Positions 23,381 through 30,774 of a stretch of DNA of 32,525 bases are shown here, piece by piece. Origin of the DNA: Marvinbryantia sp. Lineage in GTDB: Bacteria > Bacillota > Clostridia > Lachnospirales > Lachnospiraceae. The notes under the pieces were generated by a model. That model saw nothing but the letters and a program-made list of their open reading frames with translations. It was not told where the DNA came from and made no database searches. A program made the position numbers and the translations under genes. The stretch spans positions 1-32,525 of the forward strand of contig JAEDFS010000019.1 in the NCBI GenBank assembly GCA_016297895.1, given 5' to 3'. The first letter of the stretch is position 1; every line of letters begins with the position of its first letter.

Positions 23381-24079
23381 ATGTATATAGAGGATATCAT
23401 CATTAGTTTTGCTTTTTTTAGTTTTATTGGATGGGTATATGAATCATTTGGCTGTTCGATGGTAATTGAAGAGAAATTTATGAATAAAGGATTTTTAATA
23501 AGTCCGGTTTGTCCGATATATGGAATAGGAGCAATTGTATGTTATAGTGCATTTTCGTCAATTGATAATATTTTTGTACTTTTCATTACCTCTGCAATTA
23601 TGAGCAGCATCATTGAATACATTACCGGATATCTGTTAGAAAAGATATTTCATGGTAGATGGTGGGATTATTCTGAGTATCCGTTTCAAATACATGGAAG
23701 AATATGCTTGTATGGTGCATTTCTCTTTGGAGTATGTAATGTTCTGATATGTAAGTTTGTCGAACCGCTGTTACTGGATTGTTTAAGTTACATACATGTT
23801 CAGCAAAAAGAAGTGATAGCAATTGGAATAACGGTTGTTCTTTTGTTTGATATTATAGTAACAACGATTGGGCAAAAAAGCAGATTGAAAAATGTATCTG
23901 CTGCTTATGGATATATCGTTGATGTTACAAATTCCGGAATGCAGAGAATGTCATTCATAATGATGCGTTTTGTCCCGGCATCTGTAACGAATAAGAAAGC
24001 AAAAATTAAAAACAGGGCCAGATGTATTAATGAATATTTAAAAGAAAAGGAAGGAACATTTCTGAGTTATTTATGGTAG
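23381..24079 (+). CDS. Membrane protein of the PF06541 (putative ABC-transporter type IV) family
   Basis: The 232-aa protein has about five to six membrane helices. Its marks are FIGWVYE near the N terminus, NKGFLISPVCPIYGIGA, EYITGYLLEKIFHGRWWDYSEY and the GRICLYGAFLFG stretch, which fit PF06541, a family annotated as ABC-transporter permease-like but without proven transport. No ATPase partner is nearby, which argues against a simple ABC transporter. The start codon touches the stop of the HD gene (TAGATG). Like that gene it is AT-rich compared with its neighbours, suggesting both came in together. Role unknown. Confidence 0.82.
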   Translation: MYIEDIIISFAFFSFIGWVYESFGCSMVIEEKFMNKGFLISPVCPIYGIGAIVCYSAFSSIDNIFVLFITSAIMSSIIEYITGYLLEKIFHGRWWDYSEYPFQIHGRICLYGAFLFGVCNVLICKFVEPLLLDCLSYIHVQQKEVIAIGITVVLLFDIIVTTIGQKSRLKNVSAAYGYIVDVTNSGMQRMSFIMMRFVPASVTNKKAKIKNRARCINEYLKEKEGTFLSYLW

Positions 24080-24130
24080 GATAGAAGTCAATATGGAAGA
24101 ATTACATATTTTCATTCACAAAGAGACAGA

Positions 24131-24162
24131 AGGGTCTGGCATCAGTCAGACCCTGTATTTTT
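24131..24162 (+). terminator. Terminator of the HD / PF06541 pair
   Basis: AGGGTCTG (24131-24138) pairs with CAGACCCT (24147-24154), followed by GTATTTTT. It overlaps the last codons of the convergent AGCS gene. Confidence 0.7.
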
Positions 24163-25587
24163 CCATACCCCTGTTTTGTCCTCGATTTCGAATTTATCCG
24201 GGTCAAACACAGGGGTTTTTCCTGATTTTATCTGTTCCTCATAATCTTTGAGAAGAGCAAATCCTTTTTTCGATAACAATAATATAGCGATAATATTCAG
24301 CCAGGCCATGATTCCGGCACCTGTATCGCCGATGGTCCAGATCGCTTCTGCATCAATGAGAGCGCCGGAGAAGGAAGCGACAACGAAGATGATACGGCAC
24401 AGCCAGACAGAGATCCTGCTGTTTTTCGTCAGATAACGGACATTGGATTCCGCCTGATAACAATAACCCATCAGGGATGTAAATACGAAGAGGACGATAA
24501 TAATAGCCAGTAATTTACCGAACCATTCATGATAGCTTGACACCAGCGCATGCTGTGTCCAACGGATGCCGTATTCCAGATCCGGAACATTATTTATGAT
24601 CAGACTGCCGTCTGCACCGCATACATTATAGGTGCCGGAGAGAAGTATGATCAATGCGGTAGCTGTACATACGCCAAGGGTATCCACATATACTGAAAAA
24701 GCCTGTACCAGTCCCTGCTGAGCCGGGTGAGAGCATTCTGCCGCAGCAGAAACGATCGCACCGCATCCCATGCCGGCTTCATTGGAATAGATTCCACGCT
24801 TTACGCCCCATGATATGGCTGAACCGAGAATACCGGCAAACAATGGTTCCAGTCCAAATGCCGAAGTCACGATCATTTTCAGCGCTCCCGGAACTTTGGT
24901 AATATTCATGCCGATGATGCCGATAGCAAGAAAAATATAGATCATACACATGATAGGAGCTAAAAACTCTGCAATCTGTCCGATCCGTTTGATTCCGCCG
25001 CATACGACCAGAGCCAGAATTAGGCAGCAGATCACGCCAACCAGTATTTTATCTACACCAAATGCCTCCTCATATACAGATACAAGAGAGTTGATCTGTA
25101 CTCCGGGGAGAAGAAGGCCGGGCCCAAGGAAAGCGGCAAAAGCGAACAGCATGGCATATGGCTTACATTTTAAACCGCGCTCTATATAGTAGGCCGGGCC
25201 GCCGACATACTCGCCGTCATTTCCCTTTATCTTATAAGCCTGCGCCAGAGAAGATTCCATAAAAGCAGAACTTGCTCCGATAAACGCAATACACCACATC
25301 CAGAATACGGCTCCCGGACCTCCAAAGAAGATCGCAGTTGCCACACCGGCGATATTTCCCATACCTACACGGGAACCTACTGTCGCAGCAAATGCCTGAA
25401 AGGGGGAAATACCTGTCTCAGACTTTTTTGAATGGAACAGAAGATTTTTCATTTCCTTCAAAAGTCTGATCTGAGGAAATCTCATGCGAAATGAGAGATA
25501 CAAACCTACTCCCAGACACAGAACCACAAGTACAGTGCTCCACACGACCCCATTGACCTGATTCATAAATTCGAAAAAACAATCCAT
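24142..25587 (-). CDS. AGCS-family amino acid:Na+ symporter, probably for glycine
   Basis: The 481-aa protein has about ten membrane helices and the AGCS signature around residues 60-85 (ISPFQAFAATVGSRVGMGNIAGVA). The family takes up alanine or glycine with Na+. The tandem glycine riboswitch in its leader points to glycine as the physiological substrate. GGAGG precedes the ATG at 25587. It is a single-gene unit, transcribed leftward and convergent with the HD/PF06541 pair. Imported glycine could serve one-carbon supply, wall or protein synthesis, or fermentation; the window does not say which. Confidence 0.94.
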   Translation of the reverse strand: MDCFFEFMNQVNGVVWSTVLVVLCLGVGLYLSFRMRFPQIRLLKEMKNLLFHSKKSETGISPFQAFAATVGSRVGMGNIAGVATAIFFGGPGAVFWMWCIAFIGASSAFMESSLAQAYKIKGNDGEYVGGPAYYIERGLKCKPYAMLFAFAAFLGPGLLLPGVQINSLVSVYEEAFGVDKILVGVICCLILALVVCGGIKRIGQIAEFLAPIMCMIYIFLAIGIIGMNITKVPGALKMIVTSAFGLEPLFAGILGSAISWGVKRGIYSNEAGMGCGAIVSAAAECSHPAQQGLVQAFSVYVDTLGVCTATALIILLSGTYNVCGADGSLIINNVPDLEYGIRWTQHALVSSYHEWFGKLLAIIIVLFVFTSLMGYCYQAESNVRYLTKNSRISVWLCRIIFVVASFSGALIDAEAIWTIGDTGAGIMAWLNIIAILLLSKKGFALLKDYEEQIKSGKTPVFDPDKFEIEDKTGVWKNTGSD

Positions 25588-25632
25588 AACGCTCCTCCAA
25601 TCCTTTTTTTCATGATATGGGCTTTTGGCCGC

Positions 25633-25678
25633 AAAAAACAGAGGTACAAACTATGATCTGTCCCGTCTGTGCCTCTGT
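25633..25678 (-). terminator. Intrinsic terminator of the glycine riboswitch
   Basis: On the minus strand ACAGAGGCACA (from 25678) pairs with TGTACCTCTGT (to 25638) with one mismatch, followed by six T. The 5' arm is also the 3' strand of P1 of the second aptamer, so the two structures exclude each other. Confidence 0.75.
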
Positions 25679-25832
25679 CACTAACCTGAAAGATTCTCCA
25701 ATTCATTTGGATTGCTTCTTCGGTGCCTGGCAGGCTCTCCAGAGTTCCGTCCGAAACCGGTCCTTTTGCCTGAGAGTTTCTGCATCCCCTTCGGCGCCGC
25801 TTATATACGGTCTCTCCCGATTCCATCATACG
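25652..25832 (-). promoter_or_regulatory. Tandem glycine riboswitch
   Basis: Minus-strand reading. Aptamer 1 (about 25832-25740) has GGGAGAGACC, GCGCCGAAGGGG and ACTCTCAGGCAAAAGGACCG. Aptamer 2 (about 25740-25660) has CTCTGGAGAGCC, GCACCGAAGAAGCAA, AATCTTTCAGGTT and GACAGAGG. These are the conserved blocks of the two-aptamer gcvT-type glycine riboswitch. P1 of aptamer 2 (CTCTG with CAGAG) competes with the terminator, so glycine binding should allow transcription (an ON switch). Confidence 0.93.
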
Positions 25833-25879
25833 GATATGATTTTGCTTCAAGATGCCTTCCGGCGTACTTGATTAAGAAA

Positions 25880-25906
25880 AGGACGTTTGCATTTCGCAAA
25901 CGTCCT
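25880..25906 (-). other. Stable hairpin at the 5' end of the AGCS transcript
   Basis: A perfect 11-bp stem (AGGACGTTTGC / GCAAACGTCCT) with a 5-nt loop begins a few nucleotides after the expected transcription start and precedes the riboswitch. On the minus strand it is followed by TTTTCTT, so it might act as an early weak terminator or as a 5' stabiliser. Confidence 0.55.
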
Positions 25907-25916
25907 CGTTTACGGA

Positions 25917-25945
25917 ATTATATCAATATTTGGCATATTTGTCAA
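25917..25945 (-). promoter_or_regulatory. Consensus promoter of the riboswitch/AGCS unit
   Basis: On the minus strand TTGACA (25945-25940), a 17-bp spacer and TATAAT (25922-25917): a perfect sigma-A promoter. Strong initiation with control left to the leader fits riboswitch regulation. Confidence 0.88.
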
Positions 25946-26000
25946 TTTTTTTTGTAAAAATGATGATGAAAATAAGACATCAAAATATTATGGATAGTCA

Positions 26001-26030
26001 TTGATAAATGGTTTTGTTTTGGTGTATCAT
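26001..26030 (+). promoter_or_regulatory. Promoter of the 26078-29905 operon
   Basis: TTGATA (26001-26006), an 18-bp spacer and TATCAT (26025-26030), 48 bp before the first gene. Confidence 0.55.
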
Positions 26031-26077
26031 GTTATTATTAAAGTTGAAAAATAATCTGGAAAGGAAAGAAATCAGAC

Positions 26078-26689
26078 ATGAATTACATAGAGAGAAGCAA
26101 AGCATTCGAATTACTGAAGAAATACAATAAAGATCCATTTCATATCCAGCATGCATTTACAGTAGAGGCGGTCATGAAATGGTATGCAAGCGAACTGGGA
26201 TATGGGGAGGATGCAGAATACTGGGGAGTGGTAGGACTTCTTCACGATATTGACTTTGAATTGTATCCTGCTGAGCATTGCCTCAAAGCTCCGGAACTTT
26301 TAAGAGAAACCGGTGTGGGAGAAGACATCATTCATGCGGTCTGCTCTCATGGTTACGGGATCACCGTGGAGTGCGGGACGACCATTGATGTAGAACCGGT
26401 GCATGAGATGGAGAAAGTCCTTTTTGCGGCGGATGAGCTTACCGGTCTCATTTGGGCGGCAGCTCTTATGAGACCATCGAAGAGCGCAAAGGATATGGAA
26501 TTGAAGTCCCTGAAGAAAAAATATAAATCAAAGGGATTTGCAGCAGGCTGCGACAGAGGAGTGATCGAGAGAGGGGCAGAGCAGTTAGGATGGGAACTGG
26601 AGAAACTTCTCACGATGACTCTTAAGGCGATGGCAGCTTCCGAGGATTCTGTGCAGGAACAGATGGCAGCGGAATTTCCGGAAGAATAA
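26078..26689 (+). CDS. HD-domain (HDIG-type) hydrolase-like protein
   Basis: The 203-aa cytoplasmic protein shows an HD metal site: H25, the H56-D57 doublet in GLLHDID, H86 and D119 in AADELTGL. This pattern is common in small clostridial HDIG proteins, whose substrates are unknown. A lysine-rich stretch (about 146-152) and a charged C terminus follow. AAAGGAAAG is the ribosome site. The gene starts a run of five same-strand genes with short gaps; the reductase gene starts 32 bp later. It is not closely similar to the HD protein at 22910. Confidence 0.85.
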   Translation: MNYIERSKAFELLKKYNKDPFHIQHAFTVEAVMKWYASELGYGEDAEYWGVVGLLHDIDFELYPAEHCLKAPELLRETGVGEDIIHAVCSHGYGITVECGTTIDVEPVHEMEKVLFAADELTGLIWAAALMRPSKSAKDMELKSLKKKYKSKGFAAGCDRGVIERGAEQLGWELEKLLTMTLKAMAASEDSVQEQMAAEFPEE

Positions 26690-26721
26690 GGAATGAAATA
26701 AATGAAAAGAGGGAAATGGAT

Positions 26722-27846
26722 ATGAGAAATGACAGAAAACTGGGATTTGGCCTGATGCGTCTTCCGATGCTTCAGGAGGATCCGGAAAAGATCGACATTG
26801 AACTGACGAAGAAGCTGGTGGATCTTTTTATTGAGAGAGGGTTTACCTATTTTGACACGGCGTGGATGTACTGCGGTTTTCAGAGTGAGAATGCAACGAA
26901 AGAAGTACTGGTTGACCGTTATCCCCGTGATGCATTTACACTGACGACTAAGCTTCACGCAGGTTATTTAGAGACGAAGGAAGATCGGGATAAAATCTTC
27001 AATGAACAGCGCAGAAAAACAGGAGTAGAGTTTTTTGATTATTACTGGCTGCATGATATCAACTCTCACAGCATAGAAGTATTTGAAAAATTGGACTGCT
27101 TTAACTGGATCAGGGAGAAAAAAGAGAGCGGGCTGGTGAAGCATATCGGATTTTCCTTCCACGATGGTCCGGAGCTTCTTGATAAAGTACTGACAGAGCA
27201 TCCCGAGTTTGAATATGTGCAGCTTCAGATCAATTACCTTGACTGGGAGAGCAATGCGATCCAGTCCAGAAAATGCTATGAAGTAGCAGAGAAGCATAAC
27301 ATGCCGGTAATTGTCATGGAGCCGGTAAAGGGTGGAACTCTTGCGGATGTACCGGAAGAGGTAACGAAGCTTTTTAAAGAATATGATCCGGATGCATCCA
27401 TCCCCAGCTGGGCAATCCGTTTTGCGGCAAGCCAGAAAAATGTATGCATGGTACTCTCCGGTATGAATACCGTGGAACAGGTCCTGGATAATACCGGATT
27501 TATGTCTGATTTTAAGCCGCTGAATGAAGAAGAACTGGAACGGATCAAAAAGGCGGTTTCCATCATCAACGGTTCCATTGCAATTCCCTGTACGGGATGT
27601 GAGTATTGTGTGGCAGGTTGTCCGCAGCAGATTCCGATTCCGAAATGTTTCTCTTTGTACAATGCAGATAAACAGGAAGTGGAGACCAAGGACTGGACAC
27701 CCCAGGGAGAGTATTATGACAATATGGTGAAATCCACCGGCAAGGCCAGCGACTGCATCGAATGCCGTCAGTGTGAGGAAGTATGTCCCCAGCATCTTCC
27801 CATTGTGGAACACCTGAAGGAAGTAGCCCAATATTTTGGAAAATAG
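26722..27846 (+). CDS. Aldo/keto reductase with C-terminal ferredoxin-like iron-sulfur domain
   Basis: The N-terminal barrel carries the aldo/keto reductase tetrad D45, Y50, K77 and H111 (FDTAWMY, TKLH, WLHDI). The C-terminal part holds two four-cysteine clusters, C290/C293/C296/C300 (CTGCEYCVAGCP) and C345/C348/C351/C355 (CIECRQCEEVCP), for two [4Fe-4S] centres. Such fused reductases are common in anaerobes and probably move electrons between a ferredoxin and a carbonyl substrate; the substrate is not known. The start at 26722 has GAGGG at a good distance, while an ATG two codons earlier is too close. 374 aa. ArsC/Spx-like gene follows after 20 bp. Confidence 0.92.
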   Translation: MRNDRKLGFGLMRLPMLQEDPEKIDIELTKKLVDLFIERGFTYFDTAWMYCGFQSENATKEVLVDRYPRDAFTLTTKLHAGYLETKEDRDKIFNEQRRKTGVEFFDYYWLHDINSHSIEVFEKLDCFNWIREKKESGLVKHIGFSFHDGPELLDKVLTEHPEFEYVQLQINYLDWESNAIQSRKCYEVAEKHNMPVIVMEPVKGGTLADVPEEVTKLFKEYDPDASIPSWAIRFAASQKNVCMVLSGMNTVEQVLDNTGFMSDFKPLNEEELERIKKAVSIINGSIAIPCTGCEYCVAGCPQQIPIPKCFSLYNADKQEVETKDWTPQGEYYDNMVKSTGKASDCIECRQCEEVCPQHLPIVEHLKEVAQYFGK

Positions 27847-27866
27847 AGATCTGTGGAGGTGTCAGA

Positions 27867-28217
27867 ATGGAATTTTTATGTTATGCAAAATGCACGACCT
27901 GTCAGAAAGCAAAAAAGTGGCTGGACGCCAACGGCATCGCTTATCAGGAACGGCCGGTTAAGGAAGAAAATCCTGCTGTGGAAGAATTAAAGGAGTGGCA
28001 TGCACGCAGTGGACTTCCATTAAAGAAATTCTTTAACACAAGCGGGCTCTTATATAAAGAAATGAAATTGAAAGACAAACTTCCGGAAATGAGTGAGGAA
28101 GAGCAGTATGCACTTCTGGCAACGGATGGCATGCTGGTGAAAAGGCCGATGCTCATCGGGGATGATTTTGTACTGGTTGGATTCAAAGAAGCAGATTGGG
28201 AAGCGAAGCTGAAATAG
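27867..28217 (+). CDS. ArsC/Spx-like thioredoxin-fold protein (YffB type)
   Basis: The 116-aa protein has the ArsC/Spx fold marks: an N-terminal CxxC (C9, C12 in KCTTCQKAKKWL), the RPVKEENP stretch and the KRPMLIGDDFVLVGF segment near the C terminus. In this family some members reduce arsenate while others (Spx) bind RNA polymerase. The KRP element is typical of the reductase-like YffB/YusI branch. No ars genes are nearby, so arsenate reduction is not assumed. Start 27867 follows GGAGGT (27855-27860). It is one base from the PfkB gene, implying translational coupling. Confidence 0.88.
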   Translation: MEFLCYAKCTTCQKAKKWLDANGIAYQERPVKEENPAVEELKEWHARSGLPLKKFFNTSGLLYKEMKLKDKLPEMSEEEQYALLATDGMLVKRPMLIGDDFVLVGFKEADWEAKLK

Positions 28218-28218
28218 G

Positions 28219-29142
28219 ATGGATGTGTTATGTATTGGAACGGCAGTCATAGATATTGCTGCGTATCCCATCGGAAACAGGGGTCAATGGCAGGAAAAAC
28301 AGCGGATTGAGAAGATTGCTGTGACCATGGGAGGAGATGCGGCGAATCAGAGTGTCCGTCTGGCAGATATGGGAAGAGAGGTACATTTGTGTGCATCCAT
28401 TGGCAGAGATGCGAATGGGACTCTTTTGCGGAACCTTCTGTCTGAGAGGAAAGTGTGTACCGATCTCCTGGTTACAAGGGACGACTGCGGAACCGGAACA
28501 GCTTTGGTGCTGATTGACCAGGAAGGCAACCGGAATGTTTTTTCCGTAAAGGGCGCCCACAGCATGCTGGATAAGACAGCACTTCCGGATCTGACCGGAA
28601 TGGCTTCCGGGAGACCGTCTGTGATATCCATTGGGAGTTTGTTTTCTCTTCCGCTTCTGGAACAGGACGGACTGCTGGAATATTTGAGTCAGGCAAGATC
28701 ATACGGGATCCGGATCGCAGCGGATCTAGGTTCAGACAAGCTTCATCAGGGACTGAAAGGAATCAAAGCATTTCTGCCGGTGCTTGATTATTTTCTCCCC
28801 AGTGACTACGATGCCATGCAGATGACCGGGAAAAACTCTGTAGAAGAGGCGGCAGAGGTTTATCAAAGATACGGCTGCAAAAATGTTGTGATAAAATGCG
28901 GGGAAAAAGGATGCTGGTATTCCGGAGAACAGGAACAGGGCCGGATTCCGGCAGTTCCTGTAGAGCCGGTGGATACCAACGGTGCAGGAGACAGTATGGT
29001 TGCTTTTTTTATTCACCGGATCCTGTGTGGTGACTCCCTGAAAGAAGCCTGCCGGTTTGCATGCGTGGGAGCATCGATCAGTACCCTCTATCCGGGGGCC
29101 TCTGTGCATCAGATCAGGGAAGAGGATATTCGGAACCGGTGA
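28219..29142 (+). CDS. PfkB-family sugar (ribokinase-like) kinase
   Basis: The 307-aa protein carries both PfkB signatures: GGDAANQSVRLADMG (38-52) and DTNGAGDS (252-259), with D258 as catalytic base in the GAGD anion hole. Family members phosphorylate sugars, nucleosides or related compounds with ATP. No transporter or sugar gene lies next to it, so the substrate is open. The ATG is one base after the stop of the preceding gene and lacks a strong ribosome site, so it depends on coupled translation. Length is normal. Confidence 0.92.
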   Translation: MDVLCIGTAVIDIAAYPIGNRGQWQEKQRIEKIAVTMGGDAANQSVRLADMGREVHLCASIGRDANGTLLRNLLSERKVCTDLLVTRDDCGTGTALVLIDQEGNRNVFSVKGAHSMLDKTALPDLTGMASGRPSVISIGSLFSLPLLEQDGLLEYLSQARSYGIRIAADLGSDKLHQGLKGIKAFLPVLDYFLPSDYDAMQMTGKNSVEEAAEVYQRYGCKNVVIKCGEKGCWYSGEQEQGRIPAVPVEPVDTNGAGDSMVAFFIHRILCGDSLKEACRFACVGASISTLYPGASVHQIREEDIRNR

Positions 29143-29185
29143 GGCTGGAAGTGTATTTTCATTTCGAAGTGAGTGAGGTTTTATC

Positions 29186-29905
29186 ATGAGAAAAGTGTTT
29201 TATCGTTTAGTTCTGGCAGGCGGGATCGTCTGCCTTTTGATGGGCACATGTGCCCGTGCCGAATTCAAAAACGGAGAGGTAATGGTTGGATTTGGAGATG
29301 CTTCGAAAGAAAAAGTAACTGCTCTCCCGCAGGCGGAACTGGCTGCAGCCAGACCGGCCATTGACATCAACAGCTGGGAATATGTTCTGGTTAATGCGGA
29401 TCATCCGATTGGGGAATATGCTCCGGATGTTGCAGAAATTGAGGGGATTCCGCTGGATTATCGTATTGTCGATGCCATGACTTCCTTTGTAAATGATGCT
29501 CGAAATGCCGGGGTGCCTGTGTACATTTCTTCAGGTTATCGGGACTACGATACCCAGTCCTATTTGAACACACTTCAGCAGCAGATGGGTTATTCCAAAG
29601 AGGAAGCGGATAAGATTGTTGCGCCTGCCGGAACCAGTGAACATCAGACGGGGCTTGTCAGTGATATTACGGACTACTATCGGGAATATAAAAACGACGA
29701 ACTGGAATCTACCGATACCTTCCAGTGGATGAGCAAGCACTGTCAGGAATATGGTTTTATTGTCCGTTATCCCAAAGATAAAGAGGACATTACGGGAATC
29801 ATCTATGAACCGTGGCATTACCGTTATGTGGGGGTAGAGGCTGCAACGTTTATTATGGAACATGGTCTGTGCCTGGAGGAGTTTGTTGAGCTGTATGATG
29901 AATAA
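29186..29905 (+). CDS. Secreted D-alanyl-D-alanine carboxypeptidase, VanY/M15B type
   Basis: A signal peptide (about 1-25, ending ARA-EF) leads a zinc carboxypeptidase of the M15B family. Key residues are R119 in SSGYRD, the zinc ligands H153 and D160 in SEHQTGLVSDI, and E208 and H211 in EPWHYRYVG. It should trim the terminal D-Ala from peptidoglycan stem peptides outside the membrane. Family members associated with vancomycin resistance exist, but no van genes are present here, so a housekeeping wall role is more likely. It is the last gene of the operon, 43 bp after the PfkB gene, with GTGAGG upstream of the ATG. No strong terminator follows. 239 aa. Confidence 0.92.
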   Translation: MRKVFYRLVLAGGIVCLLMGTCARAEFKNGEVMVGFGDASKEKVTALPQAELAAARPAIDINSWEYVLVNADHPIGEYAPDVAEIEGIPLDYRIVDAMTSFVNDARNAGVPVYISSGYRDYDTQSYLNTLQQQMGYSKEEADKIVAPAGTSEHQTGLVSDITDYYREYKNDELESTDTFQWMSKHCQEYGFIVRYPKDKEDITGIIYEPWHYRYVGVEAATFIMEHGLCLEEFVELYDE

Positions 29906-29981
29906 GGCATGCATGGATTTTTGATCAAATTATCTGATAATAATGAAATATTCTGAATATTATATTTGCAATAAAAAGATA

Positions 29982-30010
29982 TTGACAAAAATAAAAGATA
30001 ATGATAAGAT
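29982..30010 (+). promoter_or_regulatory. Promoter of the 30.0-30.2 kb RNA unit
   Basis: Perfect TTGACA (29982-29987), a 17-bp spacer and TAAGAT (30005-30010). Transcription would start near 30017. Confidence 0.75.
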
Positions 30011-30120
30011 AAAGACAACAAAAGAAAGAAAACAATTTCTTAAAAATTTAAACAGGAGGTACGGTCCCAAAGAAACAGAACGATTGACCCCGTAATCTAA
30101 GAAAGTTGAAGGTGTAGATC

Positions 30121-30147
30121 ATGAAATTACTGGAAATTCATTCATAG
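30121..30147 (+). CDS. Possible 8-codon leader peptide MKLLEIHS
   Basis: ATG to TAG encodes MKLLEIHS. GAAGGTG lies 6 to 12 nt upstream, and the stop codon touches the terminator stem, the layout of a leader peptide in an attenuator. Expression is inferred only from this position. Confidence 0.3.
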   Translation: MKLLEIHS

Positions 30148-30188
30148 GGCTATTCGATTTTATTAAAATGTCGAATGGCCCTTTTATT
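30147..30188 (+). terminator. Terminator of the RNA unit
   Basis: GGGCTATTCGAT (30147-30158) pairs with GTCGAATGGCCC (30170-30181), two pairs being G-T, followed by TTTTATT. Confidence 0.85.
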
Positions 30189-30189
30189 T

Positions 30190-30312
30190 CCGCAAGCAAC
30201 GAGCCAAGTAGCCGTACTTGTGCGGATATTTGGCGACTGCTGCGAGAGTCAAATACCCCGCTGCTCTGCAGCACTACAAGCTTGATACCCCGTTGCTTGC
30301 AGCGGGGTCTTT
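30190..30312. repeat. GC-rich intergenic repeat element ending in a terminator hairpin
   Basis: The element has two copies of ATACCCCG(C/T)TGCT..GCAGC (from 30253 and from 30286), an inverted pair GCAAGCAACG (about 30192-30201) / CGTTGCTTGC (30291-30300), and a final hairpin ACCCCGTTG-CTTG-CAGCGGGGT (30287-30308) followed by CTTTGATT. The right arm can pair with either copy. It resembles elements seen between genes in other Lachnospiraceae, which is recollection, not a search. Confidence 0.5.
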
Positions 30313-30456
30313 GATTATGGAATCATTCTTAATATAACCTGCAATTCCGACTTTTGGGTCATGGCAGAATTTTACTCTCCCACGACCTACATTTTTTTGA
30401 AAAAAGTCCAATATGCTAATCTATTTTCTCTATACAAAATAAATTTACTGTATGGC

Positions 30457-30675
30457 CTAGAGTTTGAGCATTTTGCGTATCCTGGTGGATATTTTTTTTC
30501 GTAATGACCTAACATGTCCAGTTTTCTCCCTGTTTTCCCGTTCTTTTGTAATCCGGACAACAATTTTTCCTGTATAGACCCAGTGACCAGGCAAAAGTTC
30601 CACCCGGTCTGAATGTGGCACATCAAAAAGTGGGATATGAGCAGTAACATGTTGAGTGAAAAATTCAGAGAACAC
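30457..30675 (-). pseudogene. Possible short gene remnant, unrecognised
   Basis: A 72-codon frame starting with GTG has fairly gene-like codons and a basic C-terminal end (RSLRKKISTRIRKMLKL), but no ribosome site and no family I can name. It may be the end of a lost accessory gene. Chance is also possible. Confidence 0.2.
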
Positions 30676-30706
30676 CGAGATTAATATATAAATTCAAGTG
30701 TGACAA

Positions 30707-30715
30707 TGATATAAT
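30707..30715 (+). promoter_or_regulatory. Extended -10 promoter of the 30775 gene
   Basis: TGATATAAT (TG at 30707-30708, TATAAT at 30710-30715). No matching -35 is seen, which the extended element can offset. Confidence 0.5.
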
Positions 30716-30774
30716 TCATTAGAGAGTACACAAATACGCCTGCAGACGTAATATGTAGACAATAGGAGAAGCGA

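Larger units (their letters stand above)
30017..30188 (+). ncRNA. Candidate structured RNA or orphan leader
   Basis: A unit of about 170 nt runs from a good promoter to a good terminator. It contains AGGAGGT (30054-30060) with no start codon at the right distance, a foldable part AGGTACGGTC / GACCCCGTAATCT (about 30056-30105), a micro-ORF and the terminator. No gene follows within 550 bp, so it is either a small RNA or the leader of a lost gene. I cannot match it to a known riboswitch class. Confidence 0.5.
29906..30774. other. Gene-poor stretch with an RNA unit, a repeat element and ORF remnants
   Basis: These 869 bases contain no convincing full gene. The left part holds a promoter-leader-terminator unit (29982-30188). 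The centre holds a GC-rich repeat ending in a terminator (30190-30312). The right part is AT-rich with only short, unsupported minus-strand ORFs, and ends with the promoter of the 30775 gene. Confidence 0.7.

Noticed and set aside
25617..25871. 84-codon plus-strand frame upstream of the HD gene
   Set aside because: The sequence is the glycine riboswitch of the opposite strand; no ribosome site or protein family.
27867..28217. Arsenate resistance gene arsC
   Set aside because: Only the fold and CxxC are seen; no arsR or arsB nearby, and the sequence fits the YffB-like branch.
29186..29905. Vancomycin resistance locus because of a VanY-type gene
   Set aside because: No vanH, vanA/B or vanX-like genes are present; a lone M15B carboxypeptidase is common in wall turnover.
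30387..30650. 87-codon minus-strand frame in the gene-poor stretch
   Set aside because: No ribosome site, no domain, and it overlaps another equally weak frame.
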